Shown: in pieces, positions 28,178 through 37,513 of the stretch
Position numbering within the stretch: the stretch's first letter is position 1
Layout: each line of letters opens with the position of its first letter
Notes under the pieces: model-generated
Told to the model about the DNA's origin: nothing
What the model saw: the letters and a program-made list of their open reading frames with translations, nothing else
The model's database searches: none
Position numbers and translations under genes: made by a program
Origin: Candidatus Lambdaproteobacteria bacterium RIFOXYD2_FULL_56_26
Lineage (GTDB): Bacteria > SAR324 > XYD2-FULL-50-16
NCBI GenBank assembly: GCA_001783715.1
Contig: MFNF01000057.1
Location: 1 to 64,000 of the forward strand
DNA length: 64,000 nt
Direction: 5' to 3'

Positions 28178-30364
28178 GTGGTCCATTGGTACCCCAGGGG
28201 GGAGGCAGACCCACGCAGGCGGCCCATTTTCTCGGCCGGAGGTGAAAGGAACCGTTCTACCGACAAGGCAAGTTGGTTTTGGGGCATTGTTTTTGGTTGC
28301 GTTCTGTTTTTGTTGAATCCACTTCCCTCTTGGGGGGAATCGGCCAGCCCCCCCGAAGCCCTGGAACTGTACCTGAACAAAGACTACAAAGGGGCGGCCA
28401 AGGCCCTGGACCGTAGCGACCTGACCACGACCGAGCTTTATCTGGCCTACAAAACCCAGCAAAAACTGCAGGACACCCCCAGGGCCTATGAACGGCTCAA
28501 GTGGATGAACAACCAGTTCACCGGGCCGTTGCGCCAAGTCGTTTTGGCGGAGCGGATGGAGTATTACGACCAGAACAACCTGGCCGAACCCCTGCTCAGT
28601 CTGGCTGCAGCCTTCCCCAGGGACATCAGGAACAGCTACCTGGAACGGCGGTTGGGCGTTTTGCTGGAAAAAAACCTCAAGTCCTTTTCGGACAAGGAAG
28701 CCCTCCGAGCCCAACTGGAAGCGGTCCTAGACCGATTCCCCAACTTCAAGGAAAGTCAGAAGCTGCTCCAACTTTACCTCTCCAGCCTACCACCGGCAGA
28801 CCCAAAACGCAATTGGACGATTCTCCAGCTCTACCAGTTCGGCGACTACCCCTCCTTGGCCTCCTGGCTCCGGCAGGATAGCCTCTTCATTCGGATGGAG
28901 CCGATCAAGTACAAGGAGGTCATCTACAACCACTTCAACACCCAGTTCAGTCGGGGCAATTTTACCTATCTCCGGGAAGGGCTGATTCCGGCCCTGTTGG
29001 TCTATCGATCCGTGGACCGGCCGATGTTTTTAAAGCTCCGGGGGTTATACTTCAGGAGCTTTTTTCATGCCCGGCAGTATGGTCGGGCCTTGCAGGAATT
29101 GGAAGACCAGCGGTTGGCGGTGACCTTTGATTTTTTTGAACAAGAAAAGCTGATGCTCAAGCTGAGGCTCTTCTTGTTGCGAGGCAAGGTGGAGGAGGCC
29201 AAGGACCTGCTGGGAGAGTTGCAGAAAAAGGGGTTCAACAAGGAACTGAACCAAGCCTATTTTTTGATCGGAGAGGCCTACTTTGCCGATGGGGCGTGGG
29301 TGGATGCCTTTGAGTCCCTGCGGATGGTGGATGCTCGGGAGTTTGAAAAAGACGAACTGATCCGGCTGCAATGGAAGCTTTTTTTGGTCAATCACCGGAT
29401 CCAACATGTGGTGAACTTGGAGCGGATCGCCACCTGGGCACAGTCCTTCAATTTTGAGGACGACGAGTCCGCAGCCCGGTTCTGCTACTGGGGCTACAAA
29501 TTGGGGCTCTACCAAACCGGAACCTACCTGAGCTGTTACCAAAAGTACCCGGAAACCTTTTATGGCCTCAAGTCGAAGGTGGTCTCCCAACCTTATGGTG
29601 TTTTTTCCCAGACCAGCGCCGGTCGAGAGTTTCAGTTCAGGAAACGATCCCTGACGGCGGAAGAAACCCAGTACTTCGAGATGGTCAATCTGCTATACCG
29701 GATCAACGAGGACCGGCTGGCCGATGCCCTGGTGCTTGATGTGGAAGAGGACCTCAAGGACCTGACCTACTTTGAGGCGCTCAAGGACCTGTTGGCCAGG
29801 AACCAGAGGTTTTATACCCAGTACCTGTTGGTGATGCGGCACAAGGAAAAGTTGGTGGGAGACGAGTACTACGGCAACCACTTTTTGCTGCCCCTTCGGT
29901 ACCCCTTGGCCTACGGCGAATCGGTTGCCAAGTACGCCGAAGAGGCGAAGGTCGAACCGGCCCTGGTTTTTGCGGTGATGCGGGAGGAATCCCGGTTCCG
30001 ACCTTACGTCAAAAGCCCGGTGGGTGCGGTTGGACTGTTGCAGCTGATGCCCAAGACGGCGCAGTATGTGGGCAGGCAGAACAAGCTTCATTTCCGGGAT
30101 TCGGACCTGATCAACCCGGATCTGAACCTACTACTGGGGACCAAATACTTGAACTCCCTGCAAAAAACCTTCAACGGAAACCTGTATTACACCTTGGCGG
30201 CCTACAACGGCGGCGGGTCCAACGTCAAAAAGTGGAAAAAAAACACCACCACCGAAGACATGGACTACTTTGTGGAACTGATCACCTTCAAGGAAACCAA
30301 GGAGTACGTAAAACGGGTCCTAAAGTCCTACTACCTCTACCAACAAATCTATGGCCCCCTTTAG
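28178..30364 (+). CDS. slt: Soluble lytic murein transglycosylase (Slt70-like)
   Basis: About 700-730 aa. It cleaves the MurNAc-GlcNAc bond of peptidoglycan with formation of the 1,6-anhydro product, in the periplasm. A hydrophobic export segment 'WFWGIVFGCVLFLLNPLPSWG' is followed by a long helical-repeat (U-domain-like) region of about 500 residues. The C-terminal SLT domain carries the catalytic Glu in 'AVMREESRF', then 'SPVGAVGLLQLMPKTA' and 'YTLAAYNGG'. The start is unresolved: GTG 28178 is the nearest in-frame start but puts about 30 residues before the hydrophobic core. A good ribosome site (GGAGGTGAAAGG, 28238) precedes the core without an in-frame start codon. Overlaps the next gene by 14 nt. 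Confidence 0.88.
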   Translation: MVHWYPRGEADPRRRPIFSAGGERNRSTDKASWFWGIVFGCVLFLLNPLPSWGESASPPEALELYLNKDYKGAAKALDRSDLTTTELYLAYKTQQKLQDTPRAYERLKWMNNQFTGPLRQVVLAERMEYYDQNNLAEPLLSLAAAFPRDIRNSYLERRLGVLLEKNLKSFSDKEALRAQLEAVLDRFPNFKESQKLLQLYLSSLPPADPKRNWTILQLYQFGDYPSLASWLRQDSLFIRMEPIKYKEVIYNHFNTQFSRGNFTYLREGLIPALLVYRSVDRPMFLKLRGLYFRSFFHARQYGRALQELEDQRLAVTFDFFEQEKLMLKLRLFLLRGKVEEAKDLLGELQKKGFNKELNQAYFLIGEAYFADGAWVDAFESLRMVDAREFEKDELIRLQWKLFLVNHRIQHVVNLERIATWAQSFNFEDDESAARFCYWGYKLGLYQTGTYLSCYQKYPETFYGLKSKVVSQPYGVFSQTSAGREFQFRKRSLTAEETQYFEMVNLLYRINEDRLADALVLDVEEDLKDLTYFEALKDLLARNQRFYTQYLLVMRHKEKLVGDEYYGNHFLLPLRYPLAYGESVAKYAEEAKVEPALVFAVMREESRFRPYVKSPVGAVGLLQLMPKTAQYVGRQNKLHFRDSDLINPDLNLLLGTKYLNSLQKTFNGNLYYTLAAYNGGGSNVKKWKKNTTTEDMDYFVELITFKETKEYVKRVLKSYYLYQQIYGPL

Positions 30365-30968
30365 GTTCCTCAGCCTTGGGCTGATCGCTCTGCTGCTGGC
30401 CAGCTGTAGCCCCAGCTCCTTTGTGGCGCTGGAACGGCCTCCGGCGGACTTTGGTTTTGGGGCGTTCTTGGAGATCAAGCCCGACCTGTTGGTCCGCTGC
30501 AAAGCCAGCTTGACTGGCCCGGCGCTGCAAGAGGCCGGGGACTGCCGTCTTTGGATTGGGGCGGACCGGTTGCGGCTGGAGGTTTCCCACCCCTTGGCCG
30601 GATTGGTCTGGTTCGTGGAACGGGGCCCAACCGGGGGATTTTGGGTGGACGGCCAAACGGGGCAACGGCAAACCTTTGACCTGGATCATCCGCCCTTGCC
30701 TTGGCTGGGGTTGGAGCCGGTAGAGTTGAAGGCCTTGGTTCTGGGGCGCTCCCTGGCGGGGCATTTGGGGCTGGAAGGGGGCGAGCGGCCCCAGACCCGG
30801 CAACTGGCTCTGGGGGACCAGCAGTTGCAGGTTTCTTACCCCTTGTGGTTCAAACAGTCCGGCCTGGAGCTGCCCAAGGTGATCGAGCTGGTGGTCGGGC
30901 AAGACCGGTTGAAACTGGTGATCCTGGAGCTCCAGTTGGGCCGAGGGGAGGCCTTGGCCCTGCCTTAA
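30351..30968 (+). CDS. LolB/DUF4292-like lipoprotein
   Basis: 205 aa. Signal peptide with lipobox LLASC (Cys about residue 19), followed by Ser, so outer-membrane sorting is expected. The rest is rich in beta-strand-like segments and resembles the half-barrel fold of LolB/LolA-type lipoproteins in pattern ('LRLEVSHPLAGLVWFVE', later 'VIELVVGQDRLKLVI'). That assignment is weak. It begins inside the end of the lytic transglycosylase gene, so the two are co-translated; a role in envelope maintenance is plausible. Its TAA stop and the TAA of the convergent ispA share the palindrome TTAA. Confidence 0.7.
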   Translation: MAPFRFLSLGLIALLLASCSPSSFVALERPPADFGFGAFLEIKPDLLVRCKASLTGPALQEAGDCRLWIGADRLRLEVSHPLAGLVWFVERGPTGGFWVDGQTGQRQTFDLDHPPLPWLGLEPVELKALVLGRSLAGHLGLEGGERPQTRQLALGDQQLQVSYPLWFKQSGLELPKVIELVVGQDRLKLVILELQLGRGEALALP

Positions 30969-31855
30969 CGGTTCCGTTTGAGGACAAAGTCGGTCAACTG
31001 GCGCAGCCGGTTGTCCTTGAGGCCGGTCAAGGCCAATTGGGTCAGCGCTTCCTGGTAGGCCGCTTCGGCCAAGGCCTGGGAGCGTTCCAGTCCAAACAGG
31101 CTGGGGTAGGTCAACTTTTGGTTCCGCTGGTCGCTGCCCACCGGCTTGCCGATCGCCGCTTCGGTTCCGGTCAGGTCCAAGATGTCGTCTTGGATCTGAA
31201 AACACCTTCCCAACGCATTGCCAAACAACCCCAGTTTGGAAACCACGGTTTGGTCCAACCCCGCCAACAGCCCGCCGAGCTCCAGGGAACTGGTGATCAA
31301 AGCGCCGGTTTTGTGGTGGTGGATGAACTCCAAAAGCTTGGGTTCCCCCTGGTGTTGGTCCGCCTGGATGTCCGCCATTTGCCCGGCGACCATGCCGAAG
31401 TTGCCCGCTTGGGTGCTCAGGTTTTGGACCACCGCCAATACCGTCACCGCTCCATAGTCATGCAGCCGCTCCGGGGCGCTGATCAGCCGAAAGGCTTCGG
31501 TCAGCAGGCTGTCTCCGGCCAGCAGGGCAACGTCTTCCCCATAAACCTTGTGGTTGGTTGGTTTGCCTCGTCGTAGGTCGTCGTTGTCCATGCAGGGCAG
31601 GTCGTCGTGGATCAGGGAGTAGGTGTGGATAAACTCCAAGGCCGCCGCAAAGGGCAAGGCCGGTTTGAGCGGCTCCCCGGCCGCCTCCAGGACGCTTAAA
31701 AGCAAGATGGGCCGCAGCCGTTTGCCTCCGGCCATCAGGGAATACCGGGCTGCTTCCTCTAAGGTGGCAACCTCGGGGGCCAGCTTGGGGAAGGCTTCGG
31801 GCAGGTAGGCTTCAAACAGGGTGAGCAGTTCCTGGTAGTGCTTTTGGTAGGTCAT
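30965..31855 (-). CDS. ispA: Polyprenyl (farnesyl/geranylgeranyl) diphosphate synthase
   Basis: 296 aa, typical for IspA. It condenses IPP with allylic diphosphates. The first Asp-rich motif is DDLPCMDNDD (DDx4D, the bacterial type II FPPS spacing) and the second is FQIQDDILD. 'GKRLRPILLLS' and 'GEDVALLAGDSLLTEAF' are conserved. It ends a minus-strand run with prmC and pdxA upstream (10 nt from prmC). It should supply isoprenoid for undecaprenyl phosphate and quinones; ispF lies elsewhere in the window. Confidence 0.93.
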   Translation of the reverse strand: MTYQKHYQELLTLFEAYLPEAFPKLAPEVATLEEAARYSLMAGGKRLRPILLLSVLEAAGEPLKPALPFAAALEFIHTYSLIHDDLPCMDNDDLRRGKPTNHKVYGEDVALLAGDSLLTEAFRLISAPERLHDYGAVTVLAVVQNLSTQAGNFGMVAGQMADIQADQHQGEPKLLEFIHHHKTGALITSSLELGGLLAGLDQTVVSKLGLFGNALGRCFQIQDDILDLTGTEAAIGKPVGSDQRNQKLTYPSLFGLERSQALAEAAYQEALTQLALTGLKDNRLRQLTDFVLKRNR

Positions 31856-31865
31856 GGTCTTTGTG

Positions 31866-32738
31866 TTACATCCTCAAAAAAGCCAAAACCCGAGTGTGTC
31901 CCCCCAGGTCCGATTTGGCCAGCACCAAGCGGTATTGGCTGGGTGCCAAAGCAACCACCGCCTCTTTTTGCCGGTAGCCGATCTCCAAGACCAGAATGCC
32001 TTGGGGCCCCAAAAGGCGCAAGCCTTGGGCAAACAAAACCCGGTAGTGCTCCAGTCCTCCCTCTTCCGCCACCAACGCCAAGTGGGGCTCAAAGTCCCGG
32101 ACCTCCGGTTCCAACCCTTCCAGTTCCTGGGCCTCCAGGTAGGGGGGGTTGGAGAAAATTACTTCGTAAGGGCCGGTAAAGCCCTCCAAGTTGGAACCCA
32201 GGCGGAAGTCTAGGCGGCAGCCCTTGGCTTCCAACCGAGACCGGTACAGTTCCAGGTTTTGGTGGGCATAAGCTAAGGCTTCGGGGCTTTTTTCCAGGCC
32301 GTCGATGGACAGCTCCCCTCGTTCCATCGCCCAGGCCAAGGAAAGGGCCCCCGAGCCCAGCCCAAACTCCAGAGCCCTCAAGGGGCCGGTGGGCCGGGTT
32401 AGTTCCAGCAAGGCTTCCACCAAGGTTTCGCTGTCTGCTCGGGGGATCAACACCCCTGGGCCCACCGCCAACACCAGGGTCCAAAAGTGGGCATCTCCCA
32501 AGATGTAGCCCAAGGGTTCCCGGTTGAGCCTCCGGCGGACCAGTTCCCGGACCTGGGTCCGTTCCTCTTCGTCCAAGGGCCGGTCAAAAGCCAAAAAAAG
32601 CCCCATCCGGTCCAGCCCCAACCCCTTGGCCACCAAAAGCTCCGCCTCCAGACGCAGGTTGCCTTGGACTCCCCGGCGGGCCAACTCCACTTTGATCCAT
32701 TCCACCAGCTTGGGCGGGGTCCAGGGCTCGGGATTCAT
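31866..32738 (-). CDS. prmC: Peptide chain release factor N5-glutamine methyltransferase
   Basis: 290 aa. It methylates the GGQ glutamine of RF1/RF2. An N-terminal helical domain precedes a Rossmann methyltransferase domain with 'LEFGLGSGALSLAWA' (SAM site) and the catalytic FSNPPYLE (NPPY) motif. 'GYILGDAHFW' and 'PGVLIPRADSETLVE' are PrmC signatures (usually PR.ET). Start overlaps the pdxA stop by 4 nt. Confidence 0.94.
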   Translation of the reverse strand: MNPEPWTPPKLVEWIKVELARRGVQGNLRLEAELLVAKGLGLDRMGLFLAFDRPLDEEERTQVRELVRRRLNREPLGYILGDAHFWTLVLAVGPGVLIPRADSETLVEALLELTRPTGPLRALEFGLGSGALSLAWAMERGELSIDGLEKSPEALAYAHQNLELYRSRLEAKGCRLDFRLGSNLEGFTGPYEVIFSNPPYLEAQELEGLEPEVRDFEPHLALVAEEGGLEHYRVLFAQGLRLLGPQGILVLEIGYRQKEAVVALAPSQYRLVLAKSDLGGHTRVLAFLRM

Positions 32739-33724
32739 GGCAGGAGCAACAGGGCGTAGGAAATGGCTTCCACCAGATTGCCCGGATTGGCCACCCCTTG
32801 GCCCACAATGTCAAAGGCGGTGCCGTGGTCCGGGGAGCAGCGGACAAAAGGCAGCCCCAAGGTGACGTTGACCCCGCACTCAAAAGCCATCAGCTTTCCG
32901 GGGATGTGTCCTTGGTCGTGGTACTGGGCCACCACCAGGTCAAACTTGCCTTTGAAGGCATGGATAAAAACCGTGTCCCCCGGTTCGGGGCCTTTTACGT
33001 CATAACCTTTGGCCTGGGCGGCCCTAATGGCAGGGGTGATGGAGTCGATTTCTTCGGTGCCGAAGTACCCGGCTTCCCCGGCATGGGGGTTGAGCCCACA
33101 GACCGCAATCCGAGGCCGGGCGATGCCCAAGGCCTGGAGGTGCCGGTGGCCGATTTCGATGGTTTTGAAGACCTCCTCTTGGGTGATCCTCTTGCAGGCT
33201 TCGGCCAGGGCCAAGTGGGCGGTGACGTGGATGATCCTCAAGTTCCGGGTGGAGAAGGTCATCTTGGTGTCGGGGCGACCGGTCAGGTGGGCCAAGAGGC
33301 CGGTGTGTCCGTCAAAAAAATGTCCCGCCAAGTGCAGGGATTCCTTGCAGATCGGGGCGGTGACCAGGGCGGCTAGGTCCCCGGCCAAGGCCAGCCGGGT
33401 CCCTTCCAAAATTGCTTGGTAGGCCAGTTCGCCTGCGCTGGCGTTGGGCTTGCCCAGCTCAAAGCCGGTGGGGTTGAGCTTAAAGCGGTCCAGGACCCGG
33501 ATCCCCGGGACTTCTTCGGAGGGCAAATCCCCTAGATTGGAGATTTTTAAGATCGGCACCTCGACCCCAAATTGGGCCGCTGCCCGGACCAGCACCTGTG
33601 CGTCGCCGATCACCACCAACCGGGCCTGAGCCTTGTCCACCAAGGGCAGGGCTTTGACGATGATCTCAGGGGCGATTCCGGCGACATCGCCGATGGTAAT
33701 GCCGATCAAAGGGATGGGATTCAT
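32735..33724 (-). CDS. pdxA: 4-hydroxythreonine-4-phosphate dehydrogenase
   Basis: 329 aa, full length. NAD-dependent step in deoxyxylulose-5-phosphate-dependent pyridoxal phosphate synthesis. 'ITIGDVAGIAPEIIVKAL' at the N-terminus, metal/substrate-binding 'HVTAHLALAEA', 'CGLNPHAGEAGYFGTEE' and 'VAQYHDQGHIPGKLMAFE' with the metal-binding histidines. 'TLGLPFVRCSPDHGTAFD' is the C-terminal signature. First gene of pdxA-prmC-ispA. Confidence 0.96.
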   Translation of the reverse strand: MNPIPLIGITIGDVAGIAPEIIVKALPLVDKAQARLVVIGDAQVLVRAAAQFGVEVPILKISNLGDLPSEEVPGIRVLDRFKLNPTGFELGKPNASAGELAYQAILEGTRLALAGDLAALVTAPICKESLHLAGHFFDGHTGLLAHLTGRPDTKMTFSTRNLRIIHVTAHLALAEACKRITQEEVFKTIEIGHRHLQALGIARPRIAVCGLNPHAGEAGYFGTEEIDSITPAIRAAQAKGYDVKGPEPGDTVFIHAFKGKFDLVVAQYHDQGHIPGKLMAFECGVNVTLGLPFVRCSPDHGTAFDIVGQGVANPGNLVEAISYALLLLP

Positions 33725-33940
33725 CTTTTGGTTAGGGCCTTTGTCCTTGAAGGGATAACAGGCTTCTGTTTAGAATGATCCGAGCAAAAAAGCAAAGAGA
33801 TTCCCTGCTTTTTTAAGCTGTACGAGACGTAAGGAATTGGGGTACAAGTCGAGCATATATCGTCTTGTGCTAGCGATCCTTGCGCCGGTTGGGGGTGCCA
33901 AGATGGCTGTTTTCGATTTTTTCCGACTCATAAGGAAAGC

Positions 33941-34255
33941 ATGATCCAATTTTTATCCCAAGGGGAACAGCTGATTTGTATCCCACAACAGGAGATTATC
34001 GCCTCCAATGTCCCGGCGATGAGGGAGCTTTTGATCGAGCGCCTGGATGCCGAAGAGGGCTGGAAGGAACTGGTTTTCGACTGCAAGGCGGTAGAAACGT
34101 TGGATTCGATCGGAATCAACCTGATCGTCGGCCTGTTCAAGCGGGCTCGGGTGGCGGAGAAGTCTTTTAAGGTGGTAGAGTGCAACCCGGCGATTGTGAA
34201 GGTTCTCAAACTTTTTAGGTTGGATGAGCAGTTTACTGTGGAGGCTCAAGCATGA
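33941..34255 (+). CDS. STAS-domain anti-sigma-factor-antagonist-like protein
   Basis: 104 aa, a single STAS domain. The helix-1 phosphorylation loop reads 'VETLDSIGINLIVG', with Ser56 after Asp55, equivalent to SpoIIAA Ser58. It should be switched by phosphorylation by an HATPase kinase and dephosphorylation by a PP2C phosphatase. Both activities are predicted in the 889-aa protein encoded six genes downstream (40330-42999). It opens the chemosensory operon and overlaps cheA by 4 nt. The 216-bp region upstream (33725-33940) holds an A/T-rich inverted repeat at 33786-33814, but I could not identify a convincing promoter. HsbA and CrsA are functional analogues in Pseudomonas and Shewanella. Confidence 0.88.
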   Translation: MIQFLSQGEQLICIPQQEIIASNVPAMRELLIERLDAEEGWKELVFDCKAVETLDSIGINLIVGLFKRARVAEKSFKVVECNPAIVKVLKLFRLDEQFTVEAQA

Positions 34256-37200
34256 TGACCGATGACGACATGTTGTCAGGGTTTCTTGACGAAGCAAAGG
34301 AGCATTTATCTACCATTGAGCCTGATCTTTTGGTCTTGGAATCGGACCCCACCAACCAGGACACGATCAACCGCCTGTTTCGCAGCGTCCACTCGATCAA
34401 AGGGGGTGCCGGTTTTTTTGGCCTGGACACTTTGAGCAAGATGGCCCACTCGATGGAAAACCTGATGAGTCGGGCCCGCAACGGCCAGCTGACCTTGGGG
34501 CAAGCCCACATCGACGGATTACTTTCGGGCCTAGACAAGCTCAACCAGATGGTGGACGACCCGCAAAGCTCCAACCAGATGGATATTGGGGATGCCAAGA
34601 GCCTGATCGAATCGTTGATGGAAAGCACCGATGCTGCACCGGCCAAACCCAAGGCCGCTCCAGCCCCAAAGACTGCGCCCAAGCCCGCCCCGGCAGCCCC
34701 TAAAACTGCAGCCCCCAAAGCCGCCCCCGCCCCGGAACCGGCAGATTCGACCGAAGTGGTGGAGACGGTGGTCAGCGAATTCCAAATCCCCCAAGGGGAA
34801 ATCGAATGGGTCGCCAAGCATGACATGAACCTTTATGCGGTGAGCGTTTACCTCAACCGGGACATCATGTCCAAAGGCAAAACCCCCTACCAGTTCATTG
34901 CGGACTTGGAAGAGCTGGGCCGGTTTGTGGACAGCTACCTGGACACCGAGGGAGCGGCCAGCCTGGACGAAGGGACCGACGAGGACGACTTGCGGTTCAC
35001 CTTCGTTTTTGCCTCGATCATGGACCCGGTCATCGCTGCCGAAGGCCTGACCGTATCGCCTGAACAGATCCGGCACCTCAAGCTGGAAGAGATCAAGGAC
35101 GGGAAGTTGCGGGTCACCTTGCCGGGCATCACCCCCAAAGCCCCCGCAGCGGCACCCAAGGCGAAGCCCAAGGCCCCGGCTCCGGTGCCCGTAGTGATTG
35201 AACCCGAAGAAGCCCCTGAGGCCGAGGAAGCGGAGGAGGAAGAAACCCACCCCGTGGCCGCTCTGGCTTCGGCCAAGGTGTTGGACACCAAAAAGATGAA
35301 GGCCGACGAATCGATCCGGGTCGGGGTCGGCAAGCTCAACAAGCTGGTGGACCTCGCCGGGGAATTGGTGCTGGTCAGGAACCAGCTCCTGCAAGCGGGA
35401 GAGAAGGAAAGCAAAAAAACCGCCGGGTTGATGAGCATTTTGGCCAACCTCAACATGGTGACCACCGAGCTGCAAGAAGAGATCCTCAACACCCGGATGC
35501 AAGCAGTGCAGACCGTCTTCGGCAAGTTCCCCCGGTTGATCCGGGAGTTGGGCCGCAGCCTGGGCAAGGACATCAACCTGATCACCGAAGGGGGGGAGGT
35601 TGAGTTGGACAAAACCGTCCTGGAGGCACTCTCCGATCCTTTGACCCACATGATCCGCAACACCGCCGACCACGGGATCGAAGAACCGGCGGAACGCAAA
35701 AAGGCCGGCAAACCCCCCCAAGGAAAGCTACTGCTCAAGGCTTACCACGAGTCGGGGCAGGTGATCATCGAGGTTTCCGACGACGGCAGAGGGGTGGACC
35801 CGGACAAGGTAGCGGCCAGCGCCTACAAAAAGGGCCTGATCAGCGAAAGCGACATGGCCACCATGAGCGAACGGGAGAAGATCTCCCTGATCTTCCTACC
35901 CGGCTTCAGCATGGCCAAAAAGGTCAGCGACGTGTCGGGCCGTGGGGTCGGCATGGACGTGGTGCGCAGCAACATTGAGCAGATCGGCGGTTCGGTCAGC
36001 CTTTCCAGCAAAGTGGGAGCGGGAACCACCATTAAACTGACCCTGCCTTTGACCATGGCCATTGTCAGTTGTCTGATCGTTTCCTCCGAAGGCCAGAGGT
36101 TCGCCATTCCCCAGGTCAACCTGGAAGAACTGGTCATGCTCAAGCCCGAAGACTATGCCAACATGCTGGGCTACGTCCAAGACCGAGAAGTGCTCAAGCT
36201 CCGGGGCGACTTGCTGCCCCTGATTTCCTTGGCCGCCGGGTTGGGGATCAAGGAATCCCACACCTGGGGCTATAAGACCTACCTGAGGCAGCTGAACAAG
36301 GAACAGGCCCAAGAAGGGAAAAAGAGCAAACGAGGGAAAAATGACGATTCCCAAGAGTCGGTTTCCAGCTACTACAACCTGCTGGAGAACCAGTCGGAAC
36401 GAAAGCCCCAAGAGGCGGTTCGGGTCCTGATCATCTCGGTGGGGGTCACCAAGGTTGGCGTGGTGGTGGACTCCATTGTCGGTTCGGAAGAGATCGTGGT
36501 TAAGCCGATGCCAGAATACCTCAAACACCTGACCTCCTTTTCCGGGGCAACGATCCTGGGCGATGGGACGGTGGCAATGATCATCGACACCCTGGGCTTT
36601 GTCCAAAACAACCACCTCAACCTGACCGAGCAGCGGGTCTTGACCCGTGGTCTGGAAAGCACCAAAAAGAGTGTTGAAGAGGCCCAGTCCCTGTTGATCT
36701 TCGACAACGGGACCGAGGAGCGTTTTGCCATCACCATCCCCTTGATCCAACGGGTGGACGAGATCGAATTGAGCCGGATCCAACGGGTTTCGGGCAAGGA
36801 CTACCTGGAATACCGCGGGGCACAGATGCGGATCCTGCACCTGGACGACCACTTGGACGTTTCCAAGCCCGAATCTCGGGGCGAGCGGGCCAACATCATC
36901 ATCCCCAAGGAAACTCGGTCCCCGGTGGGGATCATGATCCATCAGGTGATCGACACCAAAACCATGTTGATCAACGTTTCCGAAGGGGCGATCCACGGCA
37001 AGGGGATCCTGGGTTCCACCTTGATCGACGGTAAGATCACCTTACTGATCGATCTTTACGCCCTCCTTGAGATCGGCGAGCCGGAGTCACTACACCGGGT
37101 CCAGTTCCATGCGGACAAGGTGAAATCCAGCCGCATTTTGGTCATCGAAGACACCCCCTTGTTCCAGACCATCGTTCGGGAATACCTGTCGAGCGTTGGC

Positions 37201-37485
37201 TTTGAGGTGGACGTACGGGAGAACGGCAAATTGGGGATCGAGGCGATCGAACAAAACCACTACGACCTGATCTTGTGCGACATCGAAATGCCGGTCATGG
37301 ACGGCTTTGACGTGATCCGCACCTTGAGGGCGGACGACAAGTACAAGAAGCTGCCGATCATCGCCCTGACCAGCCTCGACGATGATAAACTGGTCCAAGA
37401 AGGGCTCAAGGCGGGCTTCAACGAGTGGATGATCAAGCTGGACAAAGAGAAGATGTTGACTACCGTAAGGCAGTACCTCAACTAA
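34252..37485 (+). CDS. cheA: Hybrid CheA-type histidine kinase with two CheW-like domains and a receiver
   Basis: 1077 aa. Order of domains: Hpt/P1 (1-115) with phospho-acceptor His47 in RSVHSIKGGAGFF; Pro/Ala-rich linker (about 126-163); a P2-like region (about 165-285); a second Pro/Ala then acidic linker; P3 dimerisation helices ('VGKLNKLVDLAGELVLVRNQ'); the HATPase P4 with 'HMIRNTADHGIEE' and 'DDGRGVD'; two P5/CheW-like domains (about 600-790, with a charged insert of about 50 residues, and 800-935); and a C-terminal receiver with Asp1010 (LILCDIEMPVMDG). In the receiver the usual KP is 'IKLD'. The extra adaptor domain and receiver resemble FrzE-like or cyanobacterial CheA hybrids rather than E. 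coli CheA. Coupled to the STAS gene upstream. Confidence 0.95.
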   Translation: MMTDDDMLSGFLDEAKEHLSTIEPDLLVLESDPTNQDTINRLFRSVHSIKGGAGFFGLDTLSKMAHSMENLMSRARNGQLTLGQAHIDGLLSGLDKLNQMVDDPQSSNQMDIGDAKSLIESLMESTDAAPAKPKAAPAPKTAPKPAPAAPKTAAPKAAPAPEPADSTEVVETVVSEFQIPQGEIEWVAKHDMNLYAVSVYLNRDIMSKGKTPYQFIADLEELGRFVDSYLDTEGAASLDEGTDEDDLRFTFVFASIMDPVIAAEGLTVSPEQIRHLKLEEIKDGKLRVTLPGITPKAPAAAPKAKPKAPAPVPVVIEPEEAPEAEEAEEEETHPVAALASAKVLDTKKMKADESIRVGVGKLNKLVDLAGELVLVRNQLLQAGEKESKKTAGLMSILANLNMVTTELQEEILNTRMQAVQTVFGKFPRLIRELGRSLGKDINLITEGGEVELDKTVLEALSDPLTHMIRNTADHGIEEPAERKKAGKPPQGKLLLKAYHESGQVIIEVSDDGRGVDPDKVAASAYKKGLISESDMATMSEREKISLIFLPGFSMAKKVSDVSGRGVGMDVVRSNIEQIGGSVSLSSKVGAGTTIKLTLPLTMAIVSCLIVSSEGQRFAIPQVNLEELVMLKPEDYANMLGYVQDREVLKLRGDLLPLISLAAGLGIKESHTWGYKTYLRQLNKEQAQEGKKSKRGKNDDSQESVSSYYNLLENQSERKPQEAVRVLIISVGVTKVGVVVDSIVGSEEIVVKPMPEYLKHLTSFSGATILGDGTVAMIIDTLGFVQNNHLNLTEQRVLTRGLESTKKSVEEAQSLLIFDNGTEERFAITIPLIQRVDEIELSRIQRVSGKDYLEYRGAQMRILHLDDHLDVSKPESRGERANIIIPKETRSPVGIMIHQVIDTKTMLINVSEGAIHGKGILGSTLIDGKITLLIDLYALLEIGEPESLHRVQFHADKVKSSRILVIEDTPLFQTIVREYLSSVGFEVDVRENGKLGIEAIEQNHYDLILCDIEMPVMDGFDVIRTLRADDKYKKLPIIALTSLDDDKLVQEGLKAGFNEWMIKLDKEKMLTTVRQYLN

Positions 37486-37513
37486 ACGCCTATATTTTCG
37501 AGAAGGAGGCAGG

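Noticed and set aside
33786-33814. AAAAAAGCA/TGCTTTTTT hairpin as a terminator or operator
   Set aside because: The stem is almost all A/T, and it lies in a divergent promoter region where a terminator makes little sense; too weak to call.
33850-33890. Sigma54-like GG-N10-GC upstream of the STAS gene
   Set aside because: GGGTACAAGTCGAGCA keeps only the GG and GC dinucleotides; the rest of the consensus is absent.
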